Part shown: positions 52,755 to 61,921 of the stretch, one piece after another
Position numbering within the stretch: position 1 is the first letter of the stretch
Layout: each line of letters opens with the position of its first letter
NCBI GenBank assembly: GCA_018817385.1
Contig: JAHIUA010000036.1
Span: 20,980-84,979, forward strand
Direction: 5' to 3'
Origin: Pseudomonadota bacterium
Lineage (GTDB): Bacteria > Desulfobacterota > Desulfobulbia > Desulfobulbales > Desulfocapsaceae
DNA length: 64,000 nucleotides
Made by a program: the position numbers and the translations under genes
Notes under the pieces: generated by a model
Told to the model about the DNA's origin: nothing
The model's input: the letters and a program-made list of their open reading frames with translations, nothing else
Databases searched by the model: none

Positions 52755-53038
52755 TCCTCTGCGGATTGGAGAAATTGTCTTTTTGCTCAATTGCTCGGTT
52801 ATATAATGGTGTTTATCCTCGAAATAGCAGGGAAATGCATCCCGAGGCGCCTGTACCTGGATGTTGGGGCTGTTACGAGGGGGCAGTGCTGAAGTTTTTC
52901 CCTGCCTCCACTCTCGTAGGCTCACTGAGCGGATCTTGGATGTCAGTTCTGCTCGTGTTCAGGCGTCACCTCTCAGGCCAGCGAGCTGAACGGCTAAAGA
53001 AAAACCATGCCGGAAAAGAACCTTTTTGGTCAGGTAAA

Positions 53039-53067
53039 TTGACTGACAATGAAAGTGCTACTATAGT
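53039..53067 (+). promoter_or_regulatory. Promoter of hslO
   Basis: TTGACT (53039-53044), 17 bases, TATAGT (53062-53067). Both boxes match at five of six positions. It lies about 80 bases before the hslO start. Confidence 0.75.
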
Positions 53068-53144
53068 GAAAGAGGATATGATTTTTTTGATATGCACGAA
53101 GCCTTTCTCGTCCCCTCTCGATCTTTCTTGATGGAAAAAAACTC

Positions 53145-54035
53145 ATGGATCAATCTCCACCAGCTGATACGCTTTGTCATGTAATTTCCGAGTCTGGTAA
53201 ATTTTTCGGGATTGCCTGTGACACCACTGCCATAGTCGGTGAAGCCTGTCGTCGTCATAACACTGGACCCACAGCGGCGGCGGCCTTGGGACGTGCCCTG
53301 ACAGGGGCTGTTCTCCTTGCTGCCCTGATGAAAGATGGGCAGAGTGTCTTGCTTCGTTTTGAGGGCAATGGCGCGCTCAGGAAAGTGGTGACAGAGGCAG
53401 GCTATGACGGCTGGGTCAGGGGCTATGTGGCTGAGCCCCTTGCCGATGTTCCTCTCCATAACGGTCAGATTGATGTGGCTGCAGGGATTGGTCGGCTGGG
53501 ATTTCTGACGGTTGTCAAAGATATCGGATTATCAAATAAATATAAGGGAATGATCCAGCTGTGCAGTGGTGAGGTGGGGGAGGATATTGCCTTGTATCTC
53601 AGCGAGTCTGAGCAGATTCCATCTGCTGTCAGTCTGGGCGTAAAATTCGGGGCCGATGGAAAGGTTCTGGCTGCAGGCGGATTTCTTATCCAGTCCCTTC
53701 CTCCGGCAGACGAATCAGTGATCGTAGAACTGGAGAAGCGTATGGAAATGCTCTCTTCGGTGTCCACTCTCCTGGCATCCGGAAAGCAACCGGAAGAAAT
53801 CCTGCAAGCCCTCTTTGTCAATATTCCTCATAAGACTCTTGCCAGTCGTTCTCTTTCCTACCAGTGCAGCTGCAGCAGAAAAAAGATGGAATCAGCTCTG
53901 ATTTCATTGGGGCGTAATGATTTGAGGGATCTGCTGAAGAAAGAGGGGAGTGTCCAGGTGAATTGTGAATTTTGTGGTGATACGTATCGATTTAATGAAG
54001 ATGAGTTGACCGAACTTATCCAACATATGGAGTAA
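53145..54035 (+). CDS. hslO: Redox-regulated chaperone Hsp33
   Basis: 296 aa. The fold core has LGRALTGAVLLAALMKDGQSVLLRFEGNGALRKVV, a typical Hsp33 N-terminal portion. The C-terminal zinc switch keeps all four cysteines: CSC (~241, 243) and CEFC (~275, 278). Oxidation by peroxide or hypochlorite with heat releases zinc and turns on holdase activity. It fits an anaerobe that meets oxidants. It starts its own transcript ahead of the lemA cluster. Confidence 0.95.
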   Translation: MDQSPPADTLCHVISESGKFFGIACDTTAIVGEACRRHNTGPTAAAALGRALTGAVLLAALMKDGQSVLLRFEGNGALRKVVTEAGYDGWVRGYVAEPLADVPLHNGQIDVAAGIGRLGFLTVVKDIGLSNKYKGMIQLCSGEVGEDIALYLSESEQIPSAVSLGVKFGADGKVLAAGGFLIQSLPPADESVIVELEKRMEMLSSVSTLLASGKQPEEILQALFVNIPHKTLASRSLSYQCSCSRKKMESALISLGRNDLRDLLKKEGSVQVNCEFCGDTYRFNEDELTELIQHME

Positions 54036-54175
54036 TCTCTCTGTGAGAAGATACAAATGGGTTTCCTGTTGTGACAGTGTTGGAGGCAATGTCATGGGTT
54101 TTTTTCTCCGAATTGAATGTGATCTCCTTGCTTTGGCAGAAGGAATCTGAAAGCTAACTTTTATGTGGAGCTGAT

Positions 54176-54760
54176 ATGAAACGAATTGTCTTACTGGTTC
54201 TTGTCGTCCTTGTCTCGATGGTTCTTTCCGGTTGCGGCTATAATACCCTGCAGACCAAGGAAGAAGGGGTGTTCAAGGCATGGGCCGATGTTGAGTCTAC
54301 CCTGCAGCGGCGTGCGGATCTGATCCCCAATCTGGTGGAAACCGTGAAAGGTTATGCCAAACATGAGCAGGAGACCTTGCAGGGTGTTATTGAAGCCCGG
54401 GCCAAGGCGAGTTCTGTGCAGATTTCTCCAGCAGACCTCAGTAATCCAGCGGCCATGCAGCAGTTGCAGGAAGCTCAGGGAGGTCTCTCCTCTGCCCTTT
54501 CTCGACTCCTCCTGGTGGTGGAACGTTATCCTGACTTGAAGGCCAATCAGAACTTCCTTGATCTGCAGAGCCAGCTGGAAGGGACAGAAAACCGTATTAA
54601 TGTGGCTCGGCAGCGTTATAATGAGGCAGTCTCCGGTTTTAATGGCTCTATCCGCCGATTTCCCGCAAACCTGACCAATAACTTCATCCTCCATCTGGAA
54701 CGGAAAGAGTATTTTAAGGCAGAAGAGGGGGCAAAGGAGGTCCCGAAGGTGAGTTTTTAG
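54176..54760 (+). CDS. lemA: LemA family lipoprotein
   Basis: 194 aa. A signal peptide ends at the lipobox LSGC (Cys20), so it is probably lipid-anchored. Then comes the LemA signature [32 protein letters not shown], and [43 protein letters not shown], the helical bundle. LemA is often next to TPM-domain genes, as here. GGAG lies close before the ATG. The function in bacteria is unclear. A short hairpin overlapping the stop (GAGGTCC/GGACCTC) and a T run follow at 54737-54791, a possible weak attenuator. Confidence 0.94.
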   Translation: MKRIVLLVLVVLVSMVLSGCGYNTLQTKEEGVFKAWADVESTLQRRADLIPNLVETVKGYAKHEQETLQGVIEARAKASSVQISPADLSNPAAMQQLQEAQGGLSSALSRLLLVVERYPDLKANQNFLDLQSQLEGTENRINVARQRYNEAVSGFNGSIRRFPANLTNNFILHLERKEYFKAEEGAKEVPKVSF

Positions 54761-54878
54761 GACCTCTCTTGGAGGGAGGATTTTTTTTTTAAAAAACGAA
54801 GCGCAGGCTAGAGAAATAGATCTTCTTTTTTCTGCTCTTCCACATGTGTACTTTCCTTTAACCGTAGATGAAACTGTG

Positions 54879-55772
54879 ATGAAATCCGTATCCGCTTTTC
54901 TCTGGTTTAAGCTCTTTGTGGTCCTCTCGCTCCTGGCTGGACTTCCCTGCTTTGCCCCACCACTGGCTGCCCTGAATGTCCCGACCCTTAAGGGGCGGGT
55001 GAACGATACAGCTGCAATGCTTTCGCAGGAGACCATTGCTAATCTCAACAGAACGCTTGCCTCTTTTGAGACCAGTGATTCGACCCAGATTGTGGTTTTG
55101 ACCATTCCCTCCCTTGAGGGGGAGGTCCTGGAAGAGTTTGCCATAAAGGTTGTTGAAGCATGGAAAATCGGCCAGAAGGACCTGGATAATGGAGCCCTGC
55201 TTCTAGTTTCCCGGGATGATCGAAAGATTCGCATTGAGGTAGGGTATGGATTGGAAGGGAGGTTGACCGACCTTGTATCCGGACGAATTATCAGCGGAGT
55301 GATTGTGCCAATGTTCAAAAAGGGGAGGTTCGATCAGGGAATAAGCGATGGCGTCACGGCCATGATGCAGGCGGTGAAGGGTGAGTTTACGGCCTCGGCA
55401 TCTCCGGCAGGTGCCAAGAACGCTAAAAACGACCCGGCAGGACTCTTTTTCCTGTTGTTTTTTGCCTATACCTTCATTGGCAATGCATTTCGCAAGAAAA
55501 ATATTCTGGCAGCCGGAGCAGGAGGATTGGCCTCTCCCCTGTTGGGGGTGATGTTTCTGCCCCAGCTGGGCCTCTGGCTGTTGGCCCTGATTCCCCTGGG
55601 GATGGTGGGCGGTCTGGTAGCCGCTGCCCTGGCCTTGCCTGCCGGGAAAAGCAGCGGCAGGTCTGGTGGCTTTTATATGGGGTCGGGGGGGGGTGGTTCT
55701 TCGGGAGGTTTTGGCGGATTTTCAGGAGGTGGAGGCGGTTTTGGTGGCGGTGGCGCTTCAGGGAGGTGGTAG
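54879..55772 (+). CDS. TPM-domain protein with Gly-rich C-terminus
   Basis: 297 aa from the ATG at 54879; the GTG at 54846 gives a poor N-terminus. A signal peptide (FKLFVVLSLLAGLPCFAPPLAA), then a TPM (YgcG/TLP18.3) domain: VPTLKGRVNDTAAMLSQ, IVVLTIPSLEG, GALLLVSRDDRKIRIEVGYGLEG. Two transmembrane helices and a Gly/Ser-rich tail (GGGGSSGGFGGFSGGG) end it. The family is thought to act in envelope or photosystem repair in other organisms. It sits between lemA and another TPM gene, the usual cluster. Confidence 0.9.
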   Translation: MKSVSAFLWFKLFVVLSLLAGLPCFAPPLAALNVPTLKGRVNDTAAMLSQETIANLNRTLASFETSDSTQIVVLTIPSLEGEVLEEFAIKVVEAWKIGQKDLDNGALLLVSRDDRKIRIEVGYGLEGRLTDLVSGRIISGVIVPMFKKGRFDQGISDGVTAMMQAVKGEFTASASPAGAKNAKNDPAGLFFLLFFAYTFIGNAFRKKNILAAGAGGLASPLLGVMFLPQLGLWLLALIPLGMVGGLVAAALALPAGKSSGRSGGFYMGSGGGGSSGGFGGFSGGGGGFGGGGASGRW

Positions 55773-55774
55773 CA

Positions 55775-56425
55775 GTGAAGAACGTATCTCAAAGTTGTTT
55801 AAGTAGCGATGAACAGCAGTTTGTCACAGATGCAGTGCATAAGGCCGAACTCCGTACCTCGGGGGAGATTGTGCCCATGATCGTTTCCCAGAGCGATTCC
55901 TATCCGTTGGCCAAGATCAGGGGCAGTTTCCTTTTTGCCCTGCCTGTATCCCTGCTCGTGACGGCTCCGGTGGCCAGTATGTTTTGGCTTGAATCCACGA
56001 ATATGTGGGTTTTCCTCAGCCTGTTCCTCCCTCTCTTCTGGGGAGCCATGCAGGTGATTCATTTTTTCCCCGCCATAAAACGATACCTGCTCTCCCGTGA
56101 AGACATGGAGACCGAGGTGCAGGAAACAGCCCTTGCCGCTTTTTTTACTGAACGGCTTTATAAGACAAAGGATGCAAACGGGATTCTTATTTTTATCTCT
56201 CTTCTCGAACGCAGGGTATGGGTTATTGCCGATAGCGGGATCAGTGACAGGATCCCTCAGGAGCGTTGGCAGGAGGCAGTTTCTGTCATCACCCTTGGTA
56301 TGCGGCAAAAGAAACGGTGTCAGGCCCTCTGTCAGGCCATTGGCATGATTGGCGATATCCTGGAGAAAGAGTTTCCCATTGGCGATGATGATCATAACGA
56401 ACTCCACGATCTCATTATCCGCTGA
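55775..56425 (+). CDS. Second TPM-domain membrane protein
   Basis: 216 aa from a GTG at 55775, with GGGAGG 8 bases upstream and just 2 bases after the preceding stop. The track start at 55766 overlaps that ribosome site. TPM-like stretches (VTDAVHKAELRTSGEIVPMIV near 20-40; GILIFISLLERRVWVIADSGI near 140-160) surround two transmembrane helices (~55-105). It looks like a membrane-anchored partner of the previous TPM protein. The final region is His/Asp-rich (DDDHNELHDL). Confidence 0.85.
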   Translation: MKNVSQSCLSSDEQQFVTDAVHKAELRTSGEIVPMIVSQSDSYPLAKIRGSFLFALPVSLLVTAPVASMFWLESTNMWVFLSLFLPLFWGAMQVIHFFPAIKRYLLSREDMETEVQETALAAFFTERLYKTKDANGILIFISLLERRVWVIADSGISDRIPQERWQEAVSVITLGMRQKKRCQALCQAIGMIGDILEKEFPIGDDDHNELHDLIIR

Positions 56426-56442
56426 GGAGTGATGCTGACCCT

Positions 56443-56472
56443 CTTCCCAGGCTGAACGGGAAGGTTTTTTTT
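56443..56472 (+). terminator. Hairpin with T run overlapping the ribosome site of the DUF3047 gene
   Basis: CTTCCC and GGGAAG, 9-base loop, then GTTTTTTTT reaching the ATG at 56473. The right arm is also the likely ribosome-binding sequence, so the hairpin could terminate or hide the site. Confidence 0.5.
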
Positions 56473-57195
56473 ATGATGGGTGGTGGTGTGATAAAAATGG
56501 TCTTTATGGTGTTGACCCTCCTCTGTTCAGGGGCTTCGTTTATCCAGGCAGAAGAGGTTTTTCTTGACGAACAGTTTACCGCTCTTACCCGCTGGCAACC
56601 ATTTTATTTTCCAAAGATCGAAAGCCATTCCTCCTACAGGGTGCTTAGCAAAGATGGTGTATCATGCCTGGAGGCAACAAGCAATAACTCGGCCTCGGCC
56701 ATACTCCTCAAGGAGCCCTTCAATGTCTATACGTTTTCCACCCTTGCCTGGCGCTGGAAGGTGAGTAATGTGTACACGAAGGGGGACAGCAGCAGCAAAG
56801 ATGGCGATGATTACCCTCTTCGACTCTATGTGATGTTTGCGTATGCCCCTGAAAAGGCGTCTTTCGGCGAAAAAATACAGTATGGAATAGCAAAGCTGCT
56901 CTATGGCACCTATCCACCCCACAGCTCCCTGAACTACATCTGGGCCAATAAAAAAGAGACAGCGCCCTTTATCCCGAATCCGTACACCAGTCTGGCCATG
57001 ATGATCCCTGTTGCCTCCGGGCAGGAAAAAGTTGGTACATGGCAGGAACACAGGGTGGATATTGTCCGTGATTATCGCGTCGCCTTTGGCGAAGATCCTC
57101 CAGCCGTGGCCTCTCTTGCCGTTATGAGTGATTCTGATAATACCGGGGAGTCGGCCACAGCATACATCGATTATATCAGGCTCTATAAGGAATAA
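56473..57195 (+). CDS. DUF3047 family secreted protein
   Basis: 240 aa. A signal peptide (MVFMVLTLLCSGASFIQA) then EEVFLDEQFTALTRWQPFYFPKIESHSSYRV, WRWKVSNVYTKGDSSSKDGDDYPLRLYVMF, LNYIWANKK, and SLAMMIPVASGQEKVGTWQEHRVDIVRDYRVAFGEDPP. These are the DUF3047 blocks, a beta-sandwich family of unknown function. The N-terminus is uncertain: Met 1, 2 or 9 (56497). It probably ends the lemA-TPM cluster and converges with the next gene. Confidence 0.85.
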   Translation: MMGGGVIKMVFMVLTLLCSGASFIQAEEVFLDEQFTALTRWQPFYFPKIESHSSYRVLSKDGVSCLEATSNNSASAILLKEPFNVYTFSTLAWRWKVSNVYTKGDSSSKDGDDYPLRLYVMFAYAPEKASFGEKIQYGIAKLLYGTYPPHSSLNYIWANKKETAPFIPNPYTSLAMMIPVASGQEKVGTWQEHRVDIVRDYRVAFGEDPPAVASLAVMSDSDNTGESATAYIDYIRLYKE

Positions 57196-57217
57196 GAAAA
57201 AGTCTTCTCCAGCGCGC

Positions 57218-58195
57218 TTAGAGAGTAACAAAAAAATAAATGGAGCCCATGAGGATCAGGCTTCCAATGCGGAAGATTTGACTGAACAGGATAAGCTCTA
57301 TTGCCATTTTTGGCTGGAAGATCCCAGCGTAATAGGGGAATTGATGGCGAATGGCCCGTACCGGGGAGGAAAGGACGTTGCCCACAAGCAGAGCGAGGAT
57401 GACTTCCCGATAACTCATAGTCCCTTCCTGGAGCAAGGCCCCTGCTGCTGCCAGACCGGCAGTGAACTCTGCCGCAATATGGAGGGTGATGATACCCATG
57501 GATTGGGGGGAGAGCCAGGGGAGAAAGGAGAGATAGGTGGCCATGAGTTCTTCTAGGATGGTGAAAATGCCAGCCCGTTGCATAAAGAAGACAAGGATGT
57601 AGATGGGAACAGTGAAGAGAATGATCTTGCGAATACGCTTTTTAAATCGTTTCCAACTTTTTTTCAGTGCTCCCCGCCAAACGCCCTTTTCTGTTTGCTC
57701 ACAGGGTGTTTCTGGAACCGTTGCCGTTGTCTCTTTCCGGGGAGGAAGGAAAAAACGGCTGAGGATGATGATCAAAAAAGTGCGCAAGATGGCGGCGCCA
57801 AAGGTCAGTCCGACGTAGATAATTGCCGCCCCTTTGATGAGAGGCGCAGTGATGAAAAACACGGTGGGAAGGTGGAGGAAATATGTGGGCAGACTGTTGA
57901 AGAGGTTGGCCAGGATCAGTTCTCTTCTCCCCATTTTCCCCTGTGCATAGGCTTCAGAAAGCATGGTGTTTGCGGTAACACCTGAGAAGAGGGCCATGGA
58001 GAAGGAAGCACCTGCAGTGTCAGAGAGGTTGCCAAACCTGAGCAACGGCTTGGCGAGAGCAGCAATTTTGCTGGTCCAGTTCAGAGATTCGATGAAATTG
58101 GCCACCAGCAGGCCGATGGAAATAAAACAGATCAGGCGAATCAGAGGCCAGGCCAGGCTGGTCCAGAGTTGAGGAATGATGGTCGTGAGGTCCAT
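57218..58195 (-). CDS. Membrane protein with nucleoside-recognition (Gate) domains
   Basis: 325 aa with about eight hydrophobic segments and two 'Gate'-like blocks: GNLSDTAGASFSMALFSGVTANTMLSEAYAQGKM near the N-terminus, and an Ala/Gly-rich AEFTAGLAAAGALLQEGTMSYREVILALLVGNVLSSPVRAIRHQFPYYAGIF block near the C-terminus. This family includes spore-maturation SpmA/B-like and YjiH-like proteins and is called nucleoside recognition only by similarity. The substrate is unknown. It stands alone with a 305-bp gap upstream. Confidence 0.85.
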   Translation of the reverse strand: MDLTTIIPQLWTSLAWPLIRLICFISIGLLVANFIESLNWTSKIAALAKPLLRFGNLSDTAGASFSMALFSGVTANTMLSEAYAQGKMGRRELILANLFNSLPTYFLHLPTVFFITAPLIKGAAIIYVGLTFGAAILRTFLIIILSRFFLPPRKETTATVPETPCEQTEKGVWRGALKKSWKRFKKRIRKIILFTVPIYILVFFMQRAGIFTILEELMATYLSFLPWLSPQSMGIITLHIAAEFTAGLAAAGALLQEGTMSYREVILALLVGNVLSSPVRAIRHQFPYYAGIFQPKMAIELILFSQIFRIGSLILMGSIYFFVTL

Positions 58196-58501
58196 GAGGA
58201 AGGAAGTAATCTTGAGATAATGATGAATCTTGAGACGTATTCTGCCCTGGCAGACAGGCCCTGGTGAGTAATAAGAATGAGATTACCGAGGCTCTCTTTT
58301 TCGTCGGTGTCTTGAGCCTTCTTATCTTCCTGATATTCCAGGTTCCGGATAGAGGCATCTGCTATGGAAAATTCCCAACATTTTCACGGCACCTCGATTG
58401 GCAGTCTCTGGGATTGGTTTAAAAAAAGAATCAGCCCAGAGAAAAGCAAAGCTTTTGCAGGAATCAGGTATCCATGACACTGTACTGCACAGGCTAACCA
58501 G
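58196..58501. other. Gap without a supported gene
   Basis: About 305 bases between the gate-domain gene and sppA (both minus strand). No T-run hairpin, no repeat of the R1 or R2 type and no ribosome site with a convincing frame. Confidence 0.4.
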
Positions 58502-60364
58502 TTAAAGAGAAAGATCGTGAATCAGACAGTGCGCGTATAATCCCTTTGGATCGTTGAAAAAGAGGATTTCCCGGATTGGGGCCAGTAAACGGCTGAGGGC
58601 TGTCAGCAGGGATGGAGGAACGATTGCCGAGCTTAACCAGTCACTGATGGTCCCTGAAAAGAGTTGGAGAATTTCATCTTTGACAGTGAGGGGCTTACGA
58701 ATATAGCGTCCTGAATAGTTCTCAAGTCCTGCCAGGCCGGCAGCAGAGGCAATGGCATCTTTCATGGTGCCAAGGTTATCGACAAGTCCCAGTCGTTGTG
58801 CGGTGGCACCGTCAAAAACCCGCCCTTCAGCAACTTGTTCTACTTCTTCTCGACTCATGGCTCTCCCCTTGCCAACGATCCCGAGAAACTGGTCATAGCC
58901 ATGGAGAAGAGTGATTTGGATGGACTCTTTCAACGGAGGCGACAGGGGCTGGGTCAAATCCAGGGCCGCTGCCAGGCTGGTGGTTCCCACGCCATCATTG
59001 TAAATTCCTAACTCCGAGAGGCTTTTTTCAAAGGTGGGAATGGCTGCAAAGATGCCGATGGAGCCTGTCAGCGTCACCGGAGAGGCCCAGATTTCATCGG
59101 CATCGGCAGCAATCCAGTATCCTCCGGAAGCAGCCATGGAACCCATGGAAATGACCAGAGGCTTTCCACTTTTCTTGTATTCCAGAATCTCCTGTCGTAT
59201 TACCTCTGAGGCAAACACAGAGCCCCCGCCTGAATTGATTCGCAGAACCAGTGCCTTGATGTCGCTGTCCTGACCAGCTTTGCGAATCAGTTCTCCGGTC
59301 GTGTCGCCACCGATGACGCCAATGGGTTGTTCTCCGTTTAAAATGGTTCCCTCAGCGATGATAATGCCAATGGAACTTCCTGGGCCCGGAGAATCGATAT
59401 AGGAGCGGGGAATGATCTTCAAGTAGTCGTTCATCTTGATTTGTTTGAAACCACCGCTGGGGTCTTTTCCTGTCAGCTGAGCAAGATAGTTACGTAATTC
59501 TTCCCGTGTCTTCAGTCCGTCGACAAGTTTGGTTTCCAGGGCGAGCAGGGCGGTGTCTCCCTTGGTCATAGCCAGTTCAGAGGCGATATTTTCGGTATAT
59601 CCCCTCAGGGTTTCTTTGCTCAGTTTCCGTTCCCGGGCAATATCAGTAATGATGGTATCCCAGAGTGCTGTCAACCATGCCATGTTCTGGGACTTGGCAT
59701 CATCAGACATGGAGTTGCGCATTATCGGTTCCATTGCTGATTTGAATGTCCCCACACGAAAGATGTGGTAGTTGATTTTCAGCCTGTTGATGGCATCCTT
59801 GAAATAGAGTCTGTAGGCCCCCAGGCCATGTAAGTCAACAGCACCCATGGGGTTGAGATAGATCTCGTCCGCAAAGCTGGCCAGGTAATAGGCTTTTTGC
59901 TGGTAATAATCCTCGGCCGCGATAATTTTTTTGCCGCTGGTCTTAAAGTCTGTAAGGGCATTTCCTATGATCTGCAGTTGGTTCAGGCCAACTGTACCCA
60001 GTTCACTGAGATCAAGAAGGATACAGGTAACCTTTTCATCACTGCCTGCCGCGCCAATGATGTCGAGGATGTCTTGAAACAGAGTTTCTGAGGGCCCGGT
60101 ATTGAGACCGAGCTTGTCGTTGAGTATTGAAGAAACAGGGTCGGTAGCACGTTTTTCTTCAACAATATCGCCAGACAGTTTGAGAATCAGGGCCCCGCTG
60201 CTGGAAACTTTCACCTCTTTTTGGGGAGGATAGGAAGAGAGTGAAGAAAAGAGAAAGAAAAGTACTACCAGGAAGGCCAGATTGAGAGTTAGAATTCTGA
60301 ATCCTGTGAGAACTTTTCCAATCCAGCGAAAAATGTTGACAATTGAATGAATGAGATCTTTCAT
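58502..60364 (-). CDS. sppA: Signal peptide peptidase SppA, long (67K) type
   Basis: 620 aa, the double-domain form. One N-terminal membrane helix (LAFLVVLFFLFSSL). The catalytic Lys lies in the ~185-190 region (LGAYRLYFKDAIN) and the Ser in GSMAASGGYWIAA (~408). These match the Lys/Ser dyad split across two S49 domains. It degrades signal peptides left in the membrane. A TATAAT sits only a few bases before the ATG and no ribosome site is visible, so start choice is uncertain. Confidence 0.95.
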   Translation of the reverse strand: MKDLIHSIVNIFRWIGKVLTGFRILTLNLAFLVVLFFLFSSLSSYPPQKEVKVSSSGALILKLSGDIVEEKRATDPVSSILNDKLGLNTGPSETLFQDILDIIGAAGSDEKVTCILLDLSELGTVGLNQLQIIGNALTDFKTSGKKIIAAEDYYQQKAYYLASFADEIYLNPMGAVDLHGLGAYRLYFKDAINRLKINYHIFRVGTFKSAMEPIMRNSMSDDAKSQNMAWLTALWDTIITDIARERKLSKETLRGYTENIASELAMTKGDTALLALETKLVDGLKTREELRNYLAQLTGKDPSGGFKQIKMNDYLKIIPRSYIDSPGPGSSIGIIIAEGTILNGEQPIGVIGGDTTGELIRKAGQDSDIKALVLRINSGGGSVFASEVIRQEILEYKKSGKPLVISMGSMAASGGYWIAADADEIWASPVTLTGSIGIFAAIPTFEKSLSELGIYNDGVGTTSLAAALDLTQPLSPPLKESIQITLLHGYDQFLGIVGKGRAMSREEVEQVAEGRVFDGATAQRLGLVDNLGTMKDAIASAAGLAGLENYSGRYIRKPLTVKDEILQLFSGTISDWLSSAIVPPSLLTALSRLLAPIREILFFNDPKGLYAHCLIHDLSL

Positions 60365-60439
60365 ATTATATACGGTGTTAAGAAAAGGAGTGGTTACTTT
60401 TTAGAGAAAGCGGTCCAGACAAAGAAAACAATAGCAAGC

Positions 60440-61618
60440 CTATATATAGAAGTAAACAGTCTTTTCTCTTTGTAAAGTGCTGAGAGTGATTATCATTTCA
60501 GGTTGAGTCTGCTCTTCTGTGCTGATTGACTGCTGCTTTTTCCGTAAAAGGGAGATGCAGCTGGACAGGTTTTTTCTCTGGCATGTTGTCAGATTGGAAA
60601 TAGTGATTCCCAGGAGACGTATTCGTCTTTTGCCCGCTTCTGTGGAACGGAGAAGGTGCGGGGTGTGATGGAGGATCTCCCTGGCGTCATAAAGGGGAGA
60701 GGAAAGGCTGAGTGAACGGGTGACGGTGGTGAAGTCGTGATAGCGCACTTTAAGGGTTATGGTATGCCCTCCCATTCCCTTGCTCCGCAGGCCCTGGGCC
60801 ACTTTCTGGGCAAGGTCCTCGACAATCTGCCGTATCAGGTCAAGGTCAAGGATATCGGTTTGGAGGGTGGTTTCCGTGCCCATGGATTTGCGTGTCCGTT
60901 TCCTCTGTACCGGACGAGTGTCAATTCCTCTGGCTATGTCATGGAAGTAGGCCCCAGCCTTTCCGAAAAGGACAAGCAGCTCTTTTTTGCTAAAGCGCAA
61001 GAGATCCTGTCCTGTCCGGATGCCTAAGGTGTGCATCTTTTGCTCGGTGACTTTTCCCACACCGTAAAATTTTCCAATTGCAAGAGAAGCGATAAAGCTT
61101 TTTGCTTCTTTGTGGGAAATAACAGTCAGGCCATCGGGTTTGTTGATATCCGATGCTGTTTTTGCCAGGAACTTATTATAGGAAACGCCGGCAGAACCGG
61201 TGAGGCCTGTTTCCTGGAAGATTTGACTGCGGATGGATTCGGCTGTCTGGGCAGCGGCGGCAAAAGAGTGATGGTCGGCGCTGATATCAAGAAAGGCCTC
61301 GTCCAGAGAGAGGGGCTCTACCAGTGCCGTGGAGCGTCGAAAGATCTCCATGATATGGGTGGATATTTCATGATAGCGCTCTATTCTCGGGCGGACAAAG
61401 ATTGCCTGGGGACAGAGTCTAAAGGCCTTGGCACCGGCCATTGCTGAATGGATGCCGTATCTTCTCGCCTCATATGAGCAGGCTGCCACCACTCCCCGGC
61501 TTTTGGGGTTGCCCCCGACAATGAGGGGTCTGCCAGCCAGCTTTGGGTTGTCCAGTTGTTCCACCGAGGCAAAAAAGGCATCCATGTCGATGTGGAGTAT
61601 GTAGCGTTGGTCTCTCAT
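60440..61618 (-). CDS. dinB: DNA polymerase IV (Y family)
   Basis: 392 aa. The catalytic motifs of Y-family polymerases are present: HIDMDAFFASVEQ (Asp pair), YEARRYGIHSAMAGAKA, and LSLDEAFLDISA (SLDE acidic pair). Helix-hairpin-helix YGVGKVTEQKM and a little-finger domain follow. The C-terminus ends in EKTVYFYI, lacking an obvious QLxLF-type clamp motif at the extreme end. It copies past damaged bases with low fidelity. No LexA box is clear upstream. R1 copy C lies between it and the Crp gene. Confidence 0.95.
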   Translation of the reverse strand: MRDQRYILHIDMDAFFASVEQLDNPKLAGRPLIVGGNPKSRGVVAACSYEARRYGIHSAMAGAKAFRLCPQAIFVRPRIERYHEISTHIMEIFRRSTALVEPLSLDEAFLDISADHHSFAAAAQTAESIRSQIFQETGLTGSAGVSYNKFLAKTASDINKPDGLTVISHKEAKSFIASLAIGKFYGVGKVTEQKMHTLGIRTGQDLLRFSKKELLVLFGKAGAYFHDIARGIDTRPVQRKRTRKSMGTETTLQTDILDLDLIRQIVEDLAQKVAQGLRSKGMGGHTITLKVRYHDFTTVTRSLSLSSPLYDAREILHHTPHLLRSTEAGKRRIRLLGITISNLTTCQRKNLSSCISLLRKKQQSISTEEQTQPEMIITLSTLQREKTVYFYI

Positions 61619-61715
61619 ATCTCTCTGTTCTTACGCTGCTCAAAGAGAAAAAGCAATCGACAGTTTTGGAAGGTCGTAAAGAAGAGAAAAAATCAGGGGA
61701 AGAGGTTCAGGGAAT

Positions 61716-61823
61716 GGCCAACACCGGTGATGAACGGTAAGCCGGCACTCAGTACAGTCCCCCCTTGAGAGGTGAAAGTACCTGTACGAATTTTTTTGCA
61801 AAAAAACACGAAAAGAATTTCTA
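61716..61823 (-). repeat. Dispersed repeat R1, copy C
   Basis: About 108 bp on the minus strand, matching copy A (836-938) nearly end to end, and sharing AGAAATTCTTTTCGTGTTTTT at the left and GTGCCGGCTTACCGTTCATC at the right. A GTACAG...CTGTAC pair brackets the central hairpin. It fills the dinB/Crp divergent gap. Confidence 0.78.
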
Positions 61824-61840
61824 AGAGACTAAAGAGCGTG

Positions 61841-61868
61841 TTGCGATGAGGCATTTCATGCCTACACT
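61841..61868 (+). promoter_or_regulatory. Possible promoter and operator of the Crp/Fnr gene
   Basis: TTGCGA (61841) and TACACT (61863-61868) with a 16-base spacer form a weak promoter. A perfect palindrome AGGCAT-TTC-ATGCCT (61849-61863) sits between the boxes, a good place for autoregulation. Confidence 0.35.
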
Positions 61869-61921
61869 ATAGGATAGTAGAGCGAACTGGTTGAATCAGG
61901 GCGGTATATCTGGAGAAGTTG

